A stretch of DNA of 64,000 nucleotides, taken from the NCBI RefSeq assembly GCF_034140825.1, contig NC_089037.1, positions 1,089,501 through 1,153,500 on the forward strand, read 5' to 3'. Below, piece by piece: positions 49,519 to 60,892 of this stretch. The translations under genes were made by a program, and so were the position numbers. Numbering within the stretch: the first letter of the stretch is position 1; each line of letters begins with the position of its first letter. The notes below the pieces were generated by a model. It had not been told where the DNA came from and ran no database searches. It saw only the letters and a list, made by a program, of their open reading frames with translations. This stretch comes from Oryza sativa Japonica Group. Taxonomy: Eukaryota; Streptophyta; Magnoliopsida; Poales; Poaceae.

Positions 49519-50093
49519 ACTCTCATTGGAATAAGTTCACTCTAGGTCCCTCAATTTGTCACTCCGTCTGATTTTCGTCGCTTAGTCTGATTTTCGTCCC
49601 TAGTCCGGAAAACTGGGTACAACACATGCTCCAACTTTCAAAACAGTGCAATCGAGATCCCTCGGCAGTATTTGACCCCGGTTTTGACCGATGTAGCGCC
49701 TACGTGTATTGTTTGACTAGGTCTTCGTCCAACGTGGCACTTGCGTGGCGCTTACGTGGCAATTTGACCCAAATCTCTACTATTATAACAATTGAAGATG
49801 TTTTTGCCGGTATTTTGGTACGTCATCCGTATATGAGTCGGTTTTTAAGTTCGTTTGCTTTTGGAAATACATATCCGTATTTGAGTCGGTTTGTTCACTT
49901 TTGGTAATACATAAGGAATCATATAAGAAATTTGTTTAAAAAAACTCGCATATTAACTTGAGACGATCGGACTCCTAATTGCAGCTCATGATTTTTTTAA
50001 AAAAATATATATCCAAGCGAACTCCCACAGTAAATTTCATCTTAACCCTCCATGAGCTCCATGGCCTGCCGGGAAGCACCGCGTCCTGTTACT

Positions 50094-50240
50094 GAGTGGC
50101 TCCCCCATGGCGAGGCATCGGACACAGACGGCGACGTGCTGGCGGACGGGGATGGCAGCTCGGAGGGCGGCGTCCTCCTTGGCGATGGCGGCGGTGAGCT
50201 TGGTGTAGAGGTAGTCGACGTTGGGGCGGGACATGCGGAA
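50094..50240 (-). pseudogene. Fragment of a Harbinger/HARBI1-like nuclease gene
   Basis: The minus strand reads FRMSRPNVDYLY, TKLTAAIAKEDAALRAA, then RQHVAVCVRCLAMGEPL. This matches the N-terminal region of plant PIF/Harbinger-type nuclease proteins, where the usual form is close to 'VAVCLWRLATGEPL'. Only about 50 codons are left, with no DDE catalytic residues. It lies inside the outer Mutator-like element, consistent with gene-fragment capture. Confidence 0.6.
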
Positions 50241-50364
50241 GGTCGCGGCGCCAGGAGAGGGCGATCGAGACATGGAGAATCCACTCGTCTCCCTCCTCAC
50301 CTCCACCCATGGCGGCCATGGCGACCCCGCAGCAGGCTCCCCCCCAGGCGGCGCTCCCCCTCGT

Positions 50365-53300
50365 TGTCGGGTCCCGAAACTAATGATTCGGAAACCGACA
50401 TGTTTAGACTGTATCAAGCCCTGGATCAGTAGATTGATACAGGTTCAACAATCTAGATCTTCATTGCATACATTTGAACAAGGCTCCAGAGGAGATGTTA
50501 TTACAAAATATACGGGTATTTACAAATTTGTGGCTAACTATTACAGTAGAAGCTATAGAATGAGCCAACTCTAATGTTTTGCTATAGACTTAAACCATCT
50601 ATCTAATCTAGACTTGAGAATTAGATTGAAATGACACTAACTTATATGATTGAACTCCCGGCTTCGGTAAGAACATTAAATTGACTCTGGAAAAAAAAAG
50701 GGTTGAAGCAAGGGTGAGTACAACGTACTCAGCAAGCTATTATATTCAATAATGAATGCATGAAATGGTAATATCTGAGTAGAGCTAGGTTTACTTGCAG
50801 AAAGCAAAGAATATAGAGGAAGAAAGCCTAAAATGTTTTAAATGCAACAGTATTTAATAAAGTTTGGAATAAAGTTTCTAACCAAATACCATATGAGTCT
50901 CAATACTCAAATCCGTGAGCACGGCTATTCGAATAGATTCATTTATACTTTACTGCAGTAAATGTACGCTTTACCCGCAATCCATGACGTGCCAAACACA
51001 TTAGCCTTGTCATGGCAAAGCTTTTCGGTTACTAACATCAGTGGTACCTGTTCCATAAACTCTAGTCCCCATACGCTCTGAACGTAACGTTATCAGCAGC
51101 GAGAGGAGTTCTAGCGTTCCCAAGGTCTTTAGAGAGAACTGATTGTATGACACCATGTCATCGCAATCAGGGTTCACAAACAAGTCGACATCAATAAATC
51201 TCATATATTTACCTGTGCCTCGGTAAATATCACAATCGCCCTGCTCGGCGTAAATTTGCCTCCTGCTCGAGGACTTAAAATAGAACCATTGTATAGAGGT
51301 ACCACCTTTGCTAGATAACTTAATCAGCTAGGTCTATGCCCATACGAGAATTGCGGTCGTACTCGTATGTTCTTCACATGTACTTGGCAATTTTATGTCG
51401 GTTGGAACAGTACTAGCCACCCGGAAATCAACCATTTCTACCGTACTATTCCAATCTAAGTTTATTATATTTTATGTAATCTAACTAGGCATGGCTAAGC
51501 AAAATCTAGCATATATCTGGTTTGCTATATATTCAGGTTATGCATTTAGAATCATGTATGGCTAATGCACAAGATACTGGAAATATAGAATATAGGATTA
51601 TTATGCTCAAAGGAGAGGAATAATAACTTGCCTTGCTCCAACGCAAATAAATGCGAGATAGGCAACCTGATTATCTGATCTTTGAAATACCACAGGTTGC
51701 CATCCAAAATATAATAGACTCTACTACAGAAGAGGAAGAACCAAATTCAATAAAAGCCATAAAATAGCAAGAAAGAGATAAACGGTTGGGAGGGTTAGGA
51801 TTTAGTGTATAGCCTATCTCTTTTATAGGGTATATGGATTACTGGGCTGATATTTTATGTGTGGGTTATAAAGAGTTGGCAGCTGGGGTGGAGAGGGAAT
51901 TAAGCGGCTAAGATCACCTATATTTTATGTGCAGACTTTGATTGGTTGGTGGATAGGGAGTATAGTGGATAATTGAATTGGTTGAGCAGATATGTGACTG
52001 GTATTGGCTGATGGTAGGTTTGTGTAAGATTATACCTAGGGTTTGGTTATATTTAGGCCGATTGAGGAGTAGGGCAATATATCGGCCAGGCTCTATATTT
52101 TATGTATAGGTTCTGATAGACAAAAAGTATGAGGCTGAGAGTATGGTGGATAAGTGGTATTGTAGAGGGTATGAAATTTGGATGACAATTGGGATTTGAC
52201 TAGCAGGGTATCGGCTAGGATTTGGTTGTTTGCTAGTTGTTGCTAGAGTTGGCAACATAACGACTAGATTTAGTGTCTTCTCTAGCCGGTGTCAGCAGAC
52301 ATCATATCGGCTAGAGGGAATAGGAGGTAGGTGCAGGTTTAGTAGGGCGGAAGTGTTACTTCGACAACCGTGGGTGGCAGCGGAGCGGCTAGGATCACAC
52401 AGAGTCCGAGAGCTAACTGTGCGGCGTGCTATGGAGGTCGATGGAATAGTGAAGCTCCGACCGCTATACGCATCAAGGCGTGGGGTGCCAGGAGCAGCAC
52501 TTTGACCTTGGGTTTGGTTTATGCCGGGCTTTACAACCAACGGTTCAACGTCGGGGATAGAAAACCGCGAATGTCTCCATGGAAGGCGTAAAGTTCCAAC
52601 CGACAGCTTTTTAGTGGCTAAAGGGTAATTGGGATAAAGGAAAATATTTGAAAAGTCAAATATAAATTCAAACGGTATTTGAATAAATTCAAATAAAATC
52701 TTAAAATAGAAAATTTGATATCAAAATGTAGATTTTGAATTTAGATGAATTTAGGTCCAAGTTTCACTGGAATCGGATCTACGGTTTAGGAGATATGGAC
52801 TTCTAAAGAATAGAATTTGAATTAAATAGGGAAATTATGAAATAGTACTGTACAGGGGCCCACCTGTCAGTTCTTTGTCTCTTCTTCTTCTTTTCTCTTT
52901 CTTCTTCCTCCTTCCTTCTTCTGCTTCTTCTTCTCTTCCAGCCGAGCAAACAGAGAGAAGGGAGAGGAGGGGCGCCGATGCTCCGGTGGATGAACGGCCT
53001 CGACGACAGCGGCCACGCGTGTTCCCGAGCGACGCGCACCCGGGGAGGTCGGTGGCTGGCCGAGAGGGAGAGATATATAGCCGGAACGGCGGCGGCAAGG
53101 GCTCACCTCGAGCCGGCATGGATGATGGCGGTGGTGGCTTGACTTAGAGGTGGAGGGAGAGGGGAAAGGGGAAAAACGGACTCGCCGGATGGAGGCGAAG
53201 CCGGTGGCGCGAGGATAGGGGAGGTGGAGCTACGGATGGGGAGATCGACCGACGGCGTCGACGATCGGCCATGGATGGAGAGAGAGAAAGGGAGCTCGAG

Positions 53301-54567
53301 GCTCTGTTGATGTGTGGAGAAAAGGGGAGGGCTCGCCTTATATTTATAGGCGGCGAGAGGTGGTGGCTGATGGCGGTTCAGAGGAGAAGGTCGATGAGGA
53401 CACGGCTGCAGCGACGTGGAGAAAAGAATGACGGCGCCGGCTCTGTCCTCTGATTGGCCGACGATGGCGGTTCGTCCCTGTTGCTGACGTCGGCGGAATG
53501 AAGTGTAGCTGACGTCGGGTGGCGGTTCCTTCGCTTCGACGGCAAGATGGCGGCGGCGGTAGCTGAGTCGTGCACGGCGGCAGTAATGGCGCACGGTGGC
53601 GGCGCCTGGAAGCACCCACGGGAGGAGGAGCAGGGAGTCGGCTTGAGTGGGAGGGGCTGGGCCGACTTGGGCCGGTCTGGGCCGAAGGAAGAGAGAAAAT
53701 TCGGCCCAAATGAATAGGAAGGCTTTCTAATTTGTGTAGGGAATTGAGGGATGGAGTTAAAATCCAAATTAATATTTGGAAGAAATTTAAGTGGCTAACC
53801 TTTGAGATGAATTTATTTTGGAGATAATTTCCAAAGAGATATTTCCTAATTATTTGAGTGCAATATTTTAGAGGTAGCATATAATGGAATTTATTTGATG
53901 CACTCAAATGAAAGGGTAAGGGATATATGAATAAAATTGAATGTGTAAATAGGAAGGTGGGAAGAAGATAATTGGAGAAGGATAAGTAGGGTTTTAGCCT
54001 CAAAATATATGGCATGTGTTTCAAAGAATTGTTTGAGGCTAATAGGAAATTTGGATGACAATGATATAATCTATTTTCTTAGCACAAGAGCAATTATTCA
54101 TAATATTTGCAATAATAATATTTCTTGTGCCGAGAAGAAAATCAAGCCACAAGAATTAAATTGGTGGCTAGATTAAAAGAAAGGATTTGAATATTTGGAT
54201 CGAGAATCAAAGGATGGGTCGACAATTAATTCCAATTAAAGTTGGAATTGCACAGTGTAGGTTTGGAGGGTTTTCTTGGACCATAATTCATACAAATGAA
54301 AAGGGGTTTCCAAACTAAATTTGAATAAAAGGAATTTTGTCAAAATAAGGTTTTAAATTAAAACCAAGTCGAGAAACACCTTAATTTAACCAAATATATT
54401 TTTAAAGGAAAGACATAAAAGAAATTAAATACCAGAGAGGGATTTTATGCAAGTTAATTTTTGGAGGTCTCTCTCTAATTATATTTTCCTAGGTTTAGAA
54501 GGTTAATAAGAACATAAAAACCGGCATGATGCATAATTAGAAAATAGCTAATTTTCAGTATGTTACA
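50365..54567. mobile_element. LTR-type insertion, probably a solo LTR (fossil)
   Basis: A 4.2 kb insert beginning TGTCGGGTCCCGAAAC and ending AGTATGTTACA (TG...CA ends), flanked by a perfect 5 bp duplication CTCGT (50360-50364 and 54568-54572). I see no gag, protease, reverse transcriptase or integrase sequence and no second terminal repeat inside, so a single large LTR is the best reading. Gypsy-type is likely from the size, but the family was not identified. It inserted into the outer Mutator-like element and is therefore younger than it. It is not an intact element. Confidence 0.72.
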
Positions 54568-55574
54568 CTCGTCCACGCGCACCCTGCTCCGTGCCCCTCC
54601 GTACGACCCTAGTCTCCAGAGCTCCCGCCTCTCTCCGCTTTTGTGGGCGCCGCACCGCGTTGGCGTTGGTCTCGGACTCCATCATCGGATTCCCATAGAA
54701 GGGAAAGGCGATGTTCGCCTCCACCTCCGCTGCTAGCTAGGAGGCGTCCTCCCGCAAGTCCGCCGCCACAGCGTCGCCGCGACAGCATTCACGCCGCTCC
54801 CCCCACCCCGCTCTGTCAGGAGCCGCGTCGCGAAGAACAGAGGAAGAAGAGCAGCAGCAGCCGTAGGGGATTGAGGATGACATGTGGGGTCCACGTGGGC
54901 CCCACCATTTTTTATTATTTGGTGTATGAAACGGACATGTGGGTCCCACATATATTATTATTTTTCCAAATCGAATTGCCACGTAAGCACCACGTCAATG
55001 CCACGTCAGATGAAGACCTAGTCAAATTAGCCACGTAGGCGCCACGTCAGCCAAAACCGCTATCTAAACCGCTAAGGAACCTAGTCTGCACCGGTTTTAA
55101 TAGTTGAGGGACCCGTTGTATCTGGTTTTCCGGTTGAAGGACGAAAATCGGATTCGTCGATAAGTTAAGGGACCTCGGATGAACTTATTCCATCCTCATT
55201 TCTTCCTGGGCCGAGCCTACCGACCACGGTCCATGAGGCCCATTATGGAGTGGCCCACGCGGCGTTGGGCGTCCGACCCAATTGAAATCGGAAGCACGCT
55301 TCGGCGACGCGATTCCACATTTCCACCCAGCGGCGCGGCGGGGCGGCGAGATGATGCCCTACTCCTCCGGCGATCGCGGGCTCCCCCAGCCGGCACCGGC
55401 GCCGCCGCACGCGGCCATGTCCTGGCCCTCCGCCGCGCTTCTTTTCGCCGTCGATCGTCACCGCCTCGCTGAACATTACCCCAATCCCACAGCCCTAGAC
55501 CCCCTAGCCCGTGGCCCGACTTCCCCACCGCCCCATCGTACTACTCGTCTTCGGCGCAACCTCCGGCGAGCTCC

Positions 55575-58500
55575 ATGCACCCCGTTATCGCGGAGACGGG
55601 GTATGCAGGTGAGCTAGCTTGCGCTCCTCCCGTGATTAGGGCCTGTATCTGTACGTGCTGCGTGATTAATTTGGTTTCTGGGTGTTGTGGTAGTGGTGAG
55701 TGGTGACAGTTCATGAATGCATCTTACACTGGTTTAATTTACGCGTTACGCTGTGTATTTGATTTATAAGAGGTAGATTTAGGGTGTGCAGTCATACTAA
55801 CTGGAATTTTGTGTGCGGTCGAGGACAATCGTAATTACTGGTGGGTAGTTAACTATGCGATTTACTTCTAAAAATACTACATTAAGATTTTTTTTACTTC
55901 TAAAAGTATGTGATCATCTTAGATAAAGATTTTGTTTAGTGCATGGAGTCTCACCGTATGTGGCATTAAAGTTGTACATATAGAGACATCTGATTGTTCA
56001 CTTGTTGTTACTGATGCTTGGTGGTTTCAGCGTCACAGATGATTTGACGGTGGCAAGAGGACTACTATTTCTCTTGTTGCTATCTTCGTGTGTAAATATA
56101 AACATCAAGAAATTGTCACCAAGGCTTTGACAAAAATTTCATTGTATACAACTGACAAACCAAATTAATTTGCAGGTACTGCAAATACCGATGGATTTCT
56201 GTTTAGCGATAGTGCACTACACAATGTATACCCGGAGGATCAATTTAGTTCCATCAAGCAGCTGCATCCCTGGATTCCCTCAACAACAGGAAGATCAAGC
56301 TGGCTGGAAGAGAAAATTCCAGTAATTCACCAAAGAACTTCAGCAGCTGCATCCAGTGAGATTGGATCATCAGTTCTCCATAAGCCTTCTTTGTTTCCCA
56401 GCATTATTGATTGCTTCGACAAAGAACCTGTTCCCATACATCAATCTGATGGCCGTTATTCTTATGATAGCCACCTATCACATCTTACGTCCTGCTCAAC
56501 ATCTTTGAATTATGGCCTATCCATGCCATCTGTTGCTGCCTCACCTGTAGTATGTGGCATGAAAAGAATAGATCCGTCACCAAGTGATCCTGTTTTGAAG
56601 GGTCGATTCCTGCAATATGCAAACCCATGTAGGTTTAATATTGGTCATTTTGATAGCGTGCAGGATGAGCAGAAAGATCATGCTGGCTTTCAGACTGCGT
56701 ATAGACATTGCAGCGACTGGAACAGATGTACTAACGATACGGGAATAGTGGGAAACTATTTAGCTAATAGTTCTGGCGAGACTTGTAATGTTGGTGAGAA
56801 TTCTATAACTGGAAGGTTTTCACAGGAAATTCTGTGTTCTGAAGTGCCTATGAGCAGAGTTCAGGAACCTTTATCTCATCATCACTCACTTGTTCAGGAG
56901 GACCTGAATGCATTTTGTGAGAACATCACCTACAGATGTAACTATCATGCAGAGTTAATCAAGTCAATGTACAATTTGTCAGTAGCGCTTATATCTAGTT
57001 GCAATGGTGATTATGAGTTGGACGAATCTTATCAAGAACTTATTCAATCTGCCATACAAAATCTCAGTTCTCTGAGTCCAAAAAGAAGCAAGGTGTGATG
57101 CAGACTCTTTCTTACACATTTCATTTTTTTCATGTTTTGAGAAAAAAACATATATTTTATTTAACTTTTGAACATTACCTCACCCATACTGATTATAATT
57201 ATATTTTTCATGAGTACTGATTGCTTAACTTAAAATCAATAGAAGTTTTGGAACTTGTATTTAACAGCTATGCTTCATATCACATCTGTGTTGAACGTTT
57301 TTCGTTTATAGCTTTTAACTTGTACATGGTTTTTGAAATTGTGATGGTTTTATCCTCACTTCAATTTTCTTCTGAAGGTGCTAAAAATAGCTACACTTAT
57401 ATTGCGTTGTCATGGTGGATAAATGATAGGTCATTCACAATGACTGATATTCCATTTTAAGCTTAACATGATCCCTGTATTATCTGAAGAAATTTAATGC
57501 CTAGCACACTGTGTTGACTTCCATTTCTAATAATAACTCTGCCAAAGGACTTTTGGAATTATGCTCACTGAAAATGCTAATCTGCTAAACAAAAGTTTGG
57601 TGGTATCTCTACTCAACAATGAAAATCAAATTATTTCTTGTGTCATTTAAGCTTATGCTATGTCTCATGCAAGGGTCTATTAAACGATGATCATGCCAAT
57701 ATCAACTACCTTCAATCAAAACTGGAAAAGATAAATTGTGATGGAAATACTTGCCAGGCTCAAAAGTTTGTTGAACCTGTTCTGTCAGATATTATCACAG
57801 ATTTCAAAACATCTATTTTACAGATATTGATTTATATTATATCCTGGATTGACTTCAAAATATTGTTGCGATCTGCTTAGTGTGGACAATAGTGATTTTC
57901 TTCTCAGAGATGTGCTTTACTCCCTTGTTTGCAGAATCTATCTATAGAGGAAAATAAGTCTGGCAATGATAAAGATGCACATGTGCTGGCATATAAGAAT
58001 CTGTGGATCGAAGCAGAAGCTTCCATGTGTAAACTCAAGTATGAACTTCAACTTGCCCGTATGGAACTTGCACTGAAATATCACAGTCAACAATCAGGTC
58101 AGTATATTTTGCATGTCTATTAAGGCTTGATTTATATCAACAATTTTTAGCATCTCCTTACTTTGGAAGTTAAATAATCTTGAAGGTGCACCTCCTACTA
58201 TTCCATTAGATGTCCAAGATTCTAGCTTGTCCAAATCCAAGAGCTTGTTATGTGATGAAGTGCTTGATGATCCTAGCAAACAACAAAACCATGTGAAAGA
58301 AAACACTATCTGTAGTGCAACCTTGCTACCTGAGGAAGGTAATACTGGCGATGGACAATCTCCTAAAGTAAATAGAAGCATTGCAAATGAAGTTGAGGCT
58401 GGTGTCTTTACTCAATTGAGAGTTTTGAGATCCCGTGGTGATAGTATATGTTCCTTTGGCGAGGGAAGTGATGAGGAGCAGCAGGAAACAAGTAATAACA

Positions 58501-59088
58501 AAAAAACAAATGGTTTTGATAATACTGCTGCAGTTAGTATGGATACTTTGAAGTCTGGTGATGATAGCATGAACTCTGTAGTGGTAGAACCTATCAAAGA
58601 GCGGGTGGAATCAAGTAAAACTGATGTTGATACTGCTGCACCTTTCTATTCGTTTGTTAAACGTTTATCGGGCTCTTCAAGCTCATCGGATGTGGACTTT
58701 GACAAGTTTCTATCTAGTATTAAAAAGCAAACTGATGTTACTGTTATGGCTAGGCACAAAGATTTCGTGTGCGATAAGGGTAATATAAGATCATTAGATG
58801 ACACCACTAATCAATGCCAAGCAGCAAGTAATACGAAGCAGCTCGAAGATGATGCTTTAAGGTTTTTCCAATCCTTGAAAATTCCGGAGGGGATACCAGA
58901 AGATCATTCAGACGATGGGTCATCAGACTCAGATTATTATCAAACAGAACATTATCCATTACGGGTTGAACCAGGAAGACTTCTCTTCATCCATAAAGTC
59001 CTTGGAAGTGGAAAGGTAACTACAGCTTAAGTTCATACTGTATATATGTTCCAAATCTTAAATATGTCTATGTATGCAGGAATGGTGA
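55575..59088 (+). CDS. Uncharacterised plant protein
   Basis: Not a family whose function I know. Supported exons are 55575-55608, 56176-57092, 57935-58097, 58186-59015 and 59080-59088, all in phase, giving 650 aa. An extra open block at 57674 to about 57770 (GLLNDDHANINYLQSKLEKI) may be another exon, but I found no good donor. The protein is Ser/Asp-rich and mostly disordered. It has a Cys/Asn-rich middle (AFCENITYRCNYHAELIKSM) and a charged helical motif AYKNLWIEAEASMCKLKYEL that I associate with a plant-specific family. Acidic Ser clusters (SSSSDVDFDKF, DDGSSDSDYYQTEH) follow. The last exon adds only Glu-Trp before the stop. The start is uncertain: 55575 is the only ATG in this frame after a stop near 55469, while another frame upstream opens with MMPYSSGDRG at 55351 and cannot be joined simply. 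Confidence 0.72.
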
Positions 59089-59291
59089 CATAATTTGCTG
59101 GATCAACCGTCGGGGTTGGTCACTTGAACTGAACTTCAACAACTCGTGCTACTTATGAGCTTCTGTGTAAATGTGATGTGTGCCCTATTGATTCTTATGA
59201 TTGAAACAATTGCACATGTACTTTTTAGTAGTTTCATATTTAATCTCTTTTGAGCTTTTTAGTAGTTCCATGATTTGTGTACTGTTATATA

Positions 59292-59533
59292 CTACCTCCG
59301 TTTTTTAATATATGACACCGTTAACTTTTTGACCAACGTTTGACTATTCGTCTTATTCAAAATTAATTTTTTTGTACAAATATAAAAATATTTATGTTAT
59401 GCTTAAAGAACATTTGATGATAAATCAAGTCACAATAAAATAAATAATAATTACATAAAGTTTTTGAATAAGACGAATGATCAAACGTATCTCAAAAAGT
59501 CAACGACGTCATATATTAAAAAAACGGAGGAAG
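59292..59533. mobile_element. Stowaway-like MITE
   Basis: A 242 bp element from CTACCTCCGTTTTTTAATAT to its inverse ending AAAACGGAGGAAG, flanked by TA on both sides. It shares the CGTCTTATTCAAA/GAATAAGACGA inner repeats with the copies at 27150 and 62904. It lies about 200 bp after the stop codon of the uncharacterised gene. Confidence 0.85.
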
Positions 59534-59746
59534 TAGTTTTTCTTTCACTTGTGACACCCTAATGCCCCTTTTCTAGCTGGCTGCGAGGATTTTGAACCTT
59601 TTTGTTCTTTGATGTCAGGTATGGGAGTGATGCCCTGATTTACCAACCTACTCCTATGCATATTTTCTTCTCTTTTACTTTTAGGATACGATGGATAACG
59701 AATCAACCGACCGTTACAAATGGGTCTTCATTTATACTAGTTATTA

Positions 59747-59896
59747 CTTCATCTATTTCGCAATGCAAGACTTTCTAGCATTATCCACATTCATATAGAC
59801 GTTAATGAATCTACACATATATGTGTGCTTAGATTCATTAATATCTTTATGAATGTAGACAATGCTAGAAAGTCTTACATTATGAAATGGAGGGAG
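59747..59896. mobile_element. Hairpin MITE, Stowaway type
   Basis: 150 bp, almost fully self-complementary: GACTTTCTAGCATTATCCAC pairs with the complement of GTAGACAATGCTAGAAAGTC, and TTAATGAATCTACACATATA pairs around the centre. It is flanked by TA. It would fold into one long stem and could be a small-RNA source. Confidence 0.82.
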
Positions 59897-60762
59897 TACA
59901 TCTACAACCAACTTTTCTTTTCTTCTGCGCCTAGCTAATATTTGCAGGGGCAAGCATAATCAGATAGCAACAGAAGCCAAGAGGAACGCTGCATTCTTCA
60001 TATTTTTCAGAATTGTCCGACTAGGGCCAGCTGTGCAACTACATTCTTGTTGACAGATCTGCTGGTACGGAATAGATTGGCTTACACAGATCTCGGATCC
60101 AATGCATGTGCTATTAATTAAGCAAGTTAAGAACTGTAACCTCACCAGGATTCAGGATCAGAGAGATTAAGGACACAACCTGGAGGCTGGAGGTATGGTT
60201 TATTCTCTCTCTATCTCTCCTCTTTTTAGAGGCTGGAGGTACAATACAATTCAGCGGCAATCTGGTAGAGATTGACGTATAGTAGAGTTCCACATCATTT
60301 AGTATTCAACCTCTTCTCTAATATCCAAGCCAGGGGTCCAGGACATCTGTACTGTTTGCAATGTAGCTAGAGGAAATCTTTAATGGAGCTAATAGCACCG
60401 GCCACCAGCCAAGGATCTGGTTGGTGTGAGCCTATCAGCTCAACATGGGCTAGAACACAGATTTTTAGTCGATTTGTATGCTGGGAAGACCTCCTGAATT
60501 TTTCAACCTCATCGTCCAGGATGCCTTCTGAATTTTTCAAGCTGCATTGTAACAGTCTGTTTACTGTTTACCACTCCAATTGGCAGGAAGAAGCAATTCA
60601 TGCAAGAAAAGAGGGGAGATGTTGCATACAATGTGTACCAGGGGAAAAAAAGGAGAGTACGACTTTTACATGGATGTTGTCTTTTTTCATTTCCTGTGGA
60701 AGCAGAAGCAAACCGATGCAATTGAGTTGGAGTAAGCCGATGGTTGTGACAGCTGATCTCTA
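59897..60762. other. Intergenic, no gene seen
   Basis: AT-rich DNA with open frames of up to 133 codons on both strands (around 60383-60787) but no recognisable domain or splice structure. Confidence 0.45.
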
Positions 60763-60892
60763 CTCCCTCCGTTCCATAATGTAGCAATCTAGGATGGGTC
60801 GGACTACGAATCTGGATGTCTCATGTCCAGATTCGTAGTCCTAGGATGGGTCTCATTCTATCCTAGGTTGCTACATTGTAGGACGGAGGGAG
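60763..60892. mobile_element. Short Stowaway-like MITE
   Basis: A 130 bp palindrome. CTCCCTCCGTTCCATAATGT at the left pairs with the inverse ending ACATTGTAGGACGGAGGGAG, and GGACTACGAATCTGGA pairs with TCCAGATTCGTAGTCC around the loop. TA flanks both sides. The arms are nearly identical, suggesting recent activity. Confidence 0.88.

Larger units (their letters stand above)
49528..55191. mobile_element. Outer Mutator-like element, split by an LTR insertion
   Basis: The left end GGAATAAGTTCA and right end GAACTTATTCC form diverged inverted arms of about 220-240 bp (49528-49760 and 54960-55191). Shared blocks include AGGTCCCT, GATTTTCGTC, CGGAAAAC, TTTGACTAGGTCTTC and GCTTACGTGGCAATT. The flanks ACTCTCATT (49519-49527) and ATCCTCATT (55192-55200) agree at 7 of 9 positions, as an aged 9 bp duplication would. 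About 1.46 kb of the span belongs to this element and the rest is the LTR-type insertion. The interior is GC-rich and includes a Harbinger-nuclease-like gene fragment, so it is probably a Pack-MULE. The superfamily rests on the ends only. Confidence 0.7.

Noticed and set aside
53103-54024. Long minus-strand frames inside the LTR-type insertion
   Set aside because: Low-complexity Ser/Pro/Arg composition without any known domain; part of a fossil element, not called as genes.
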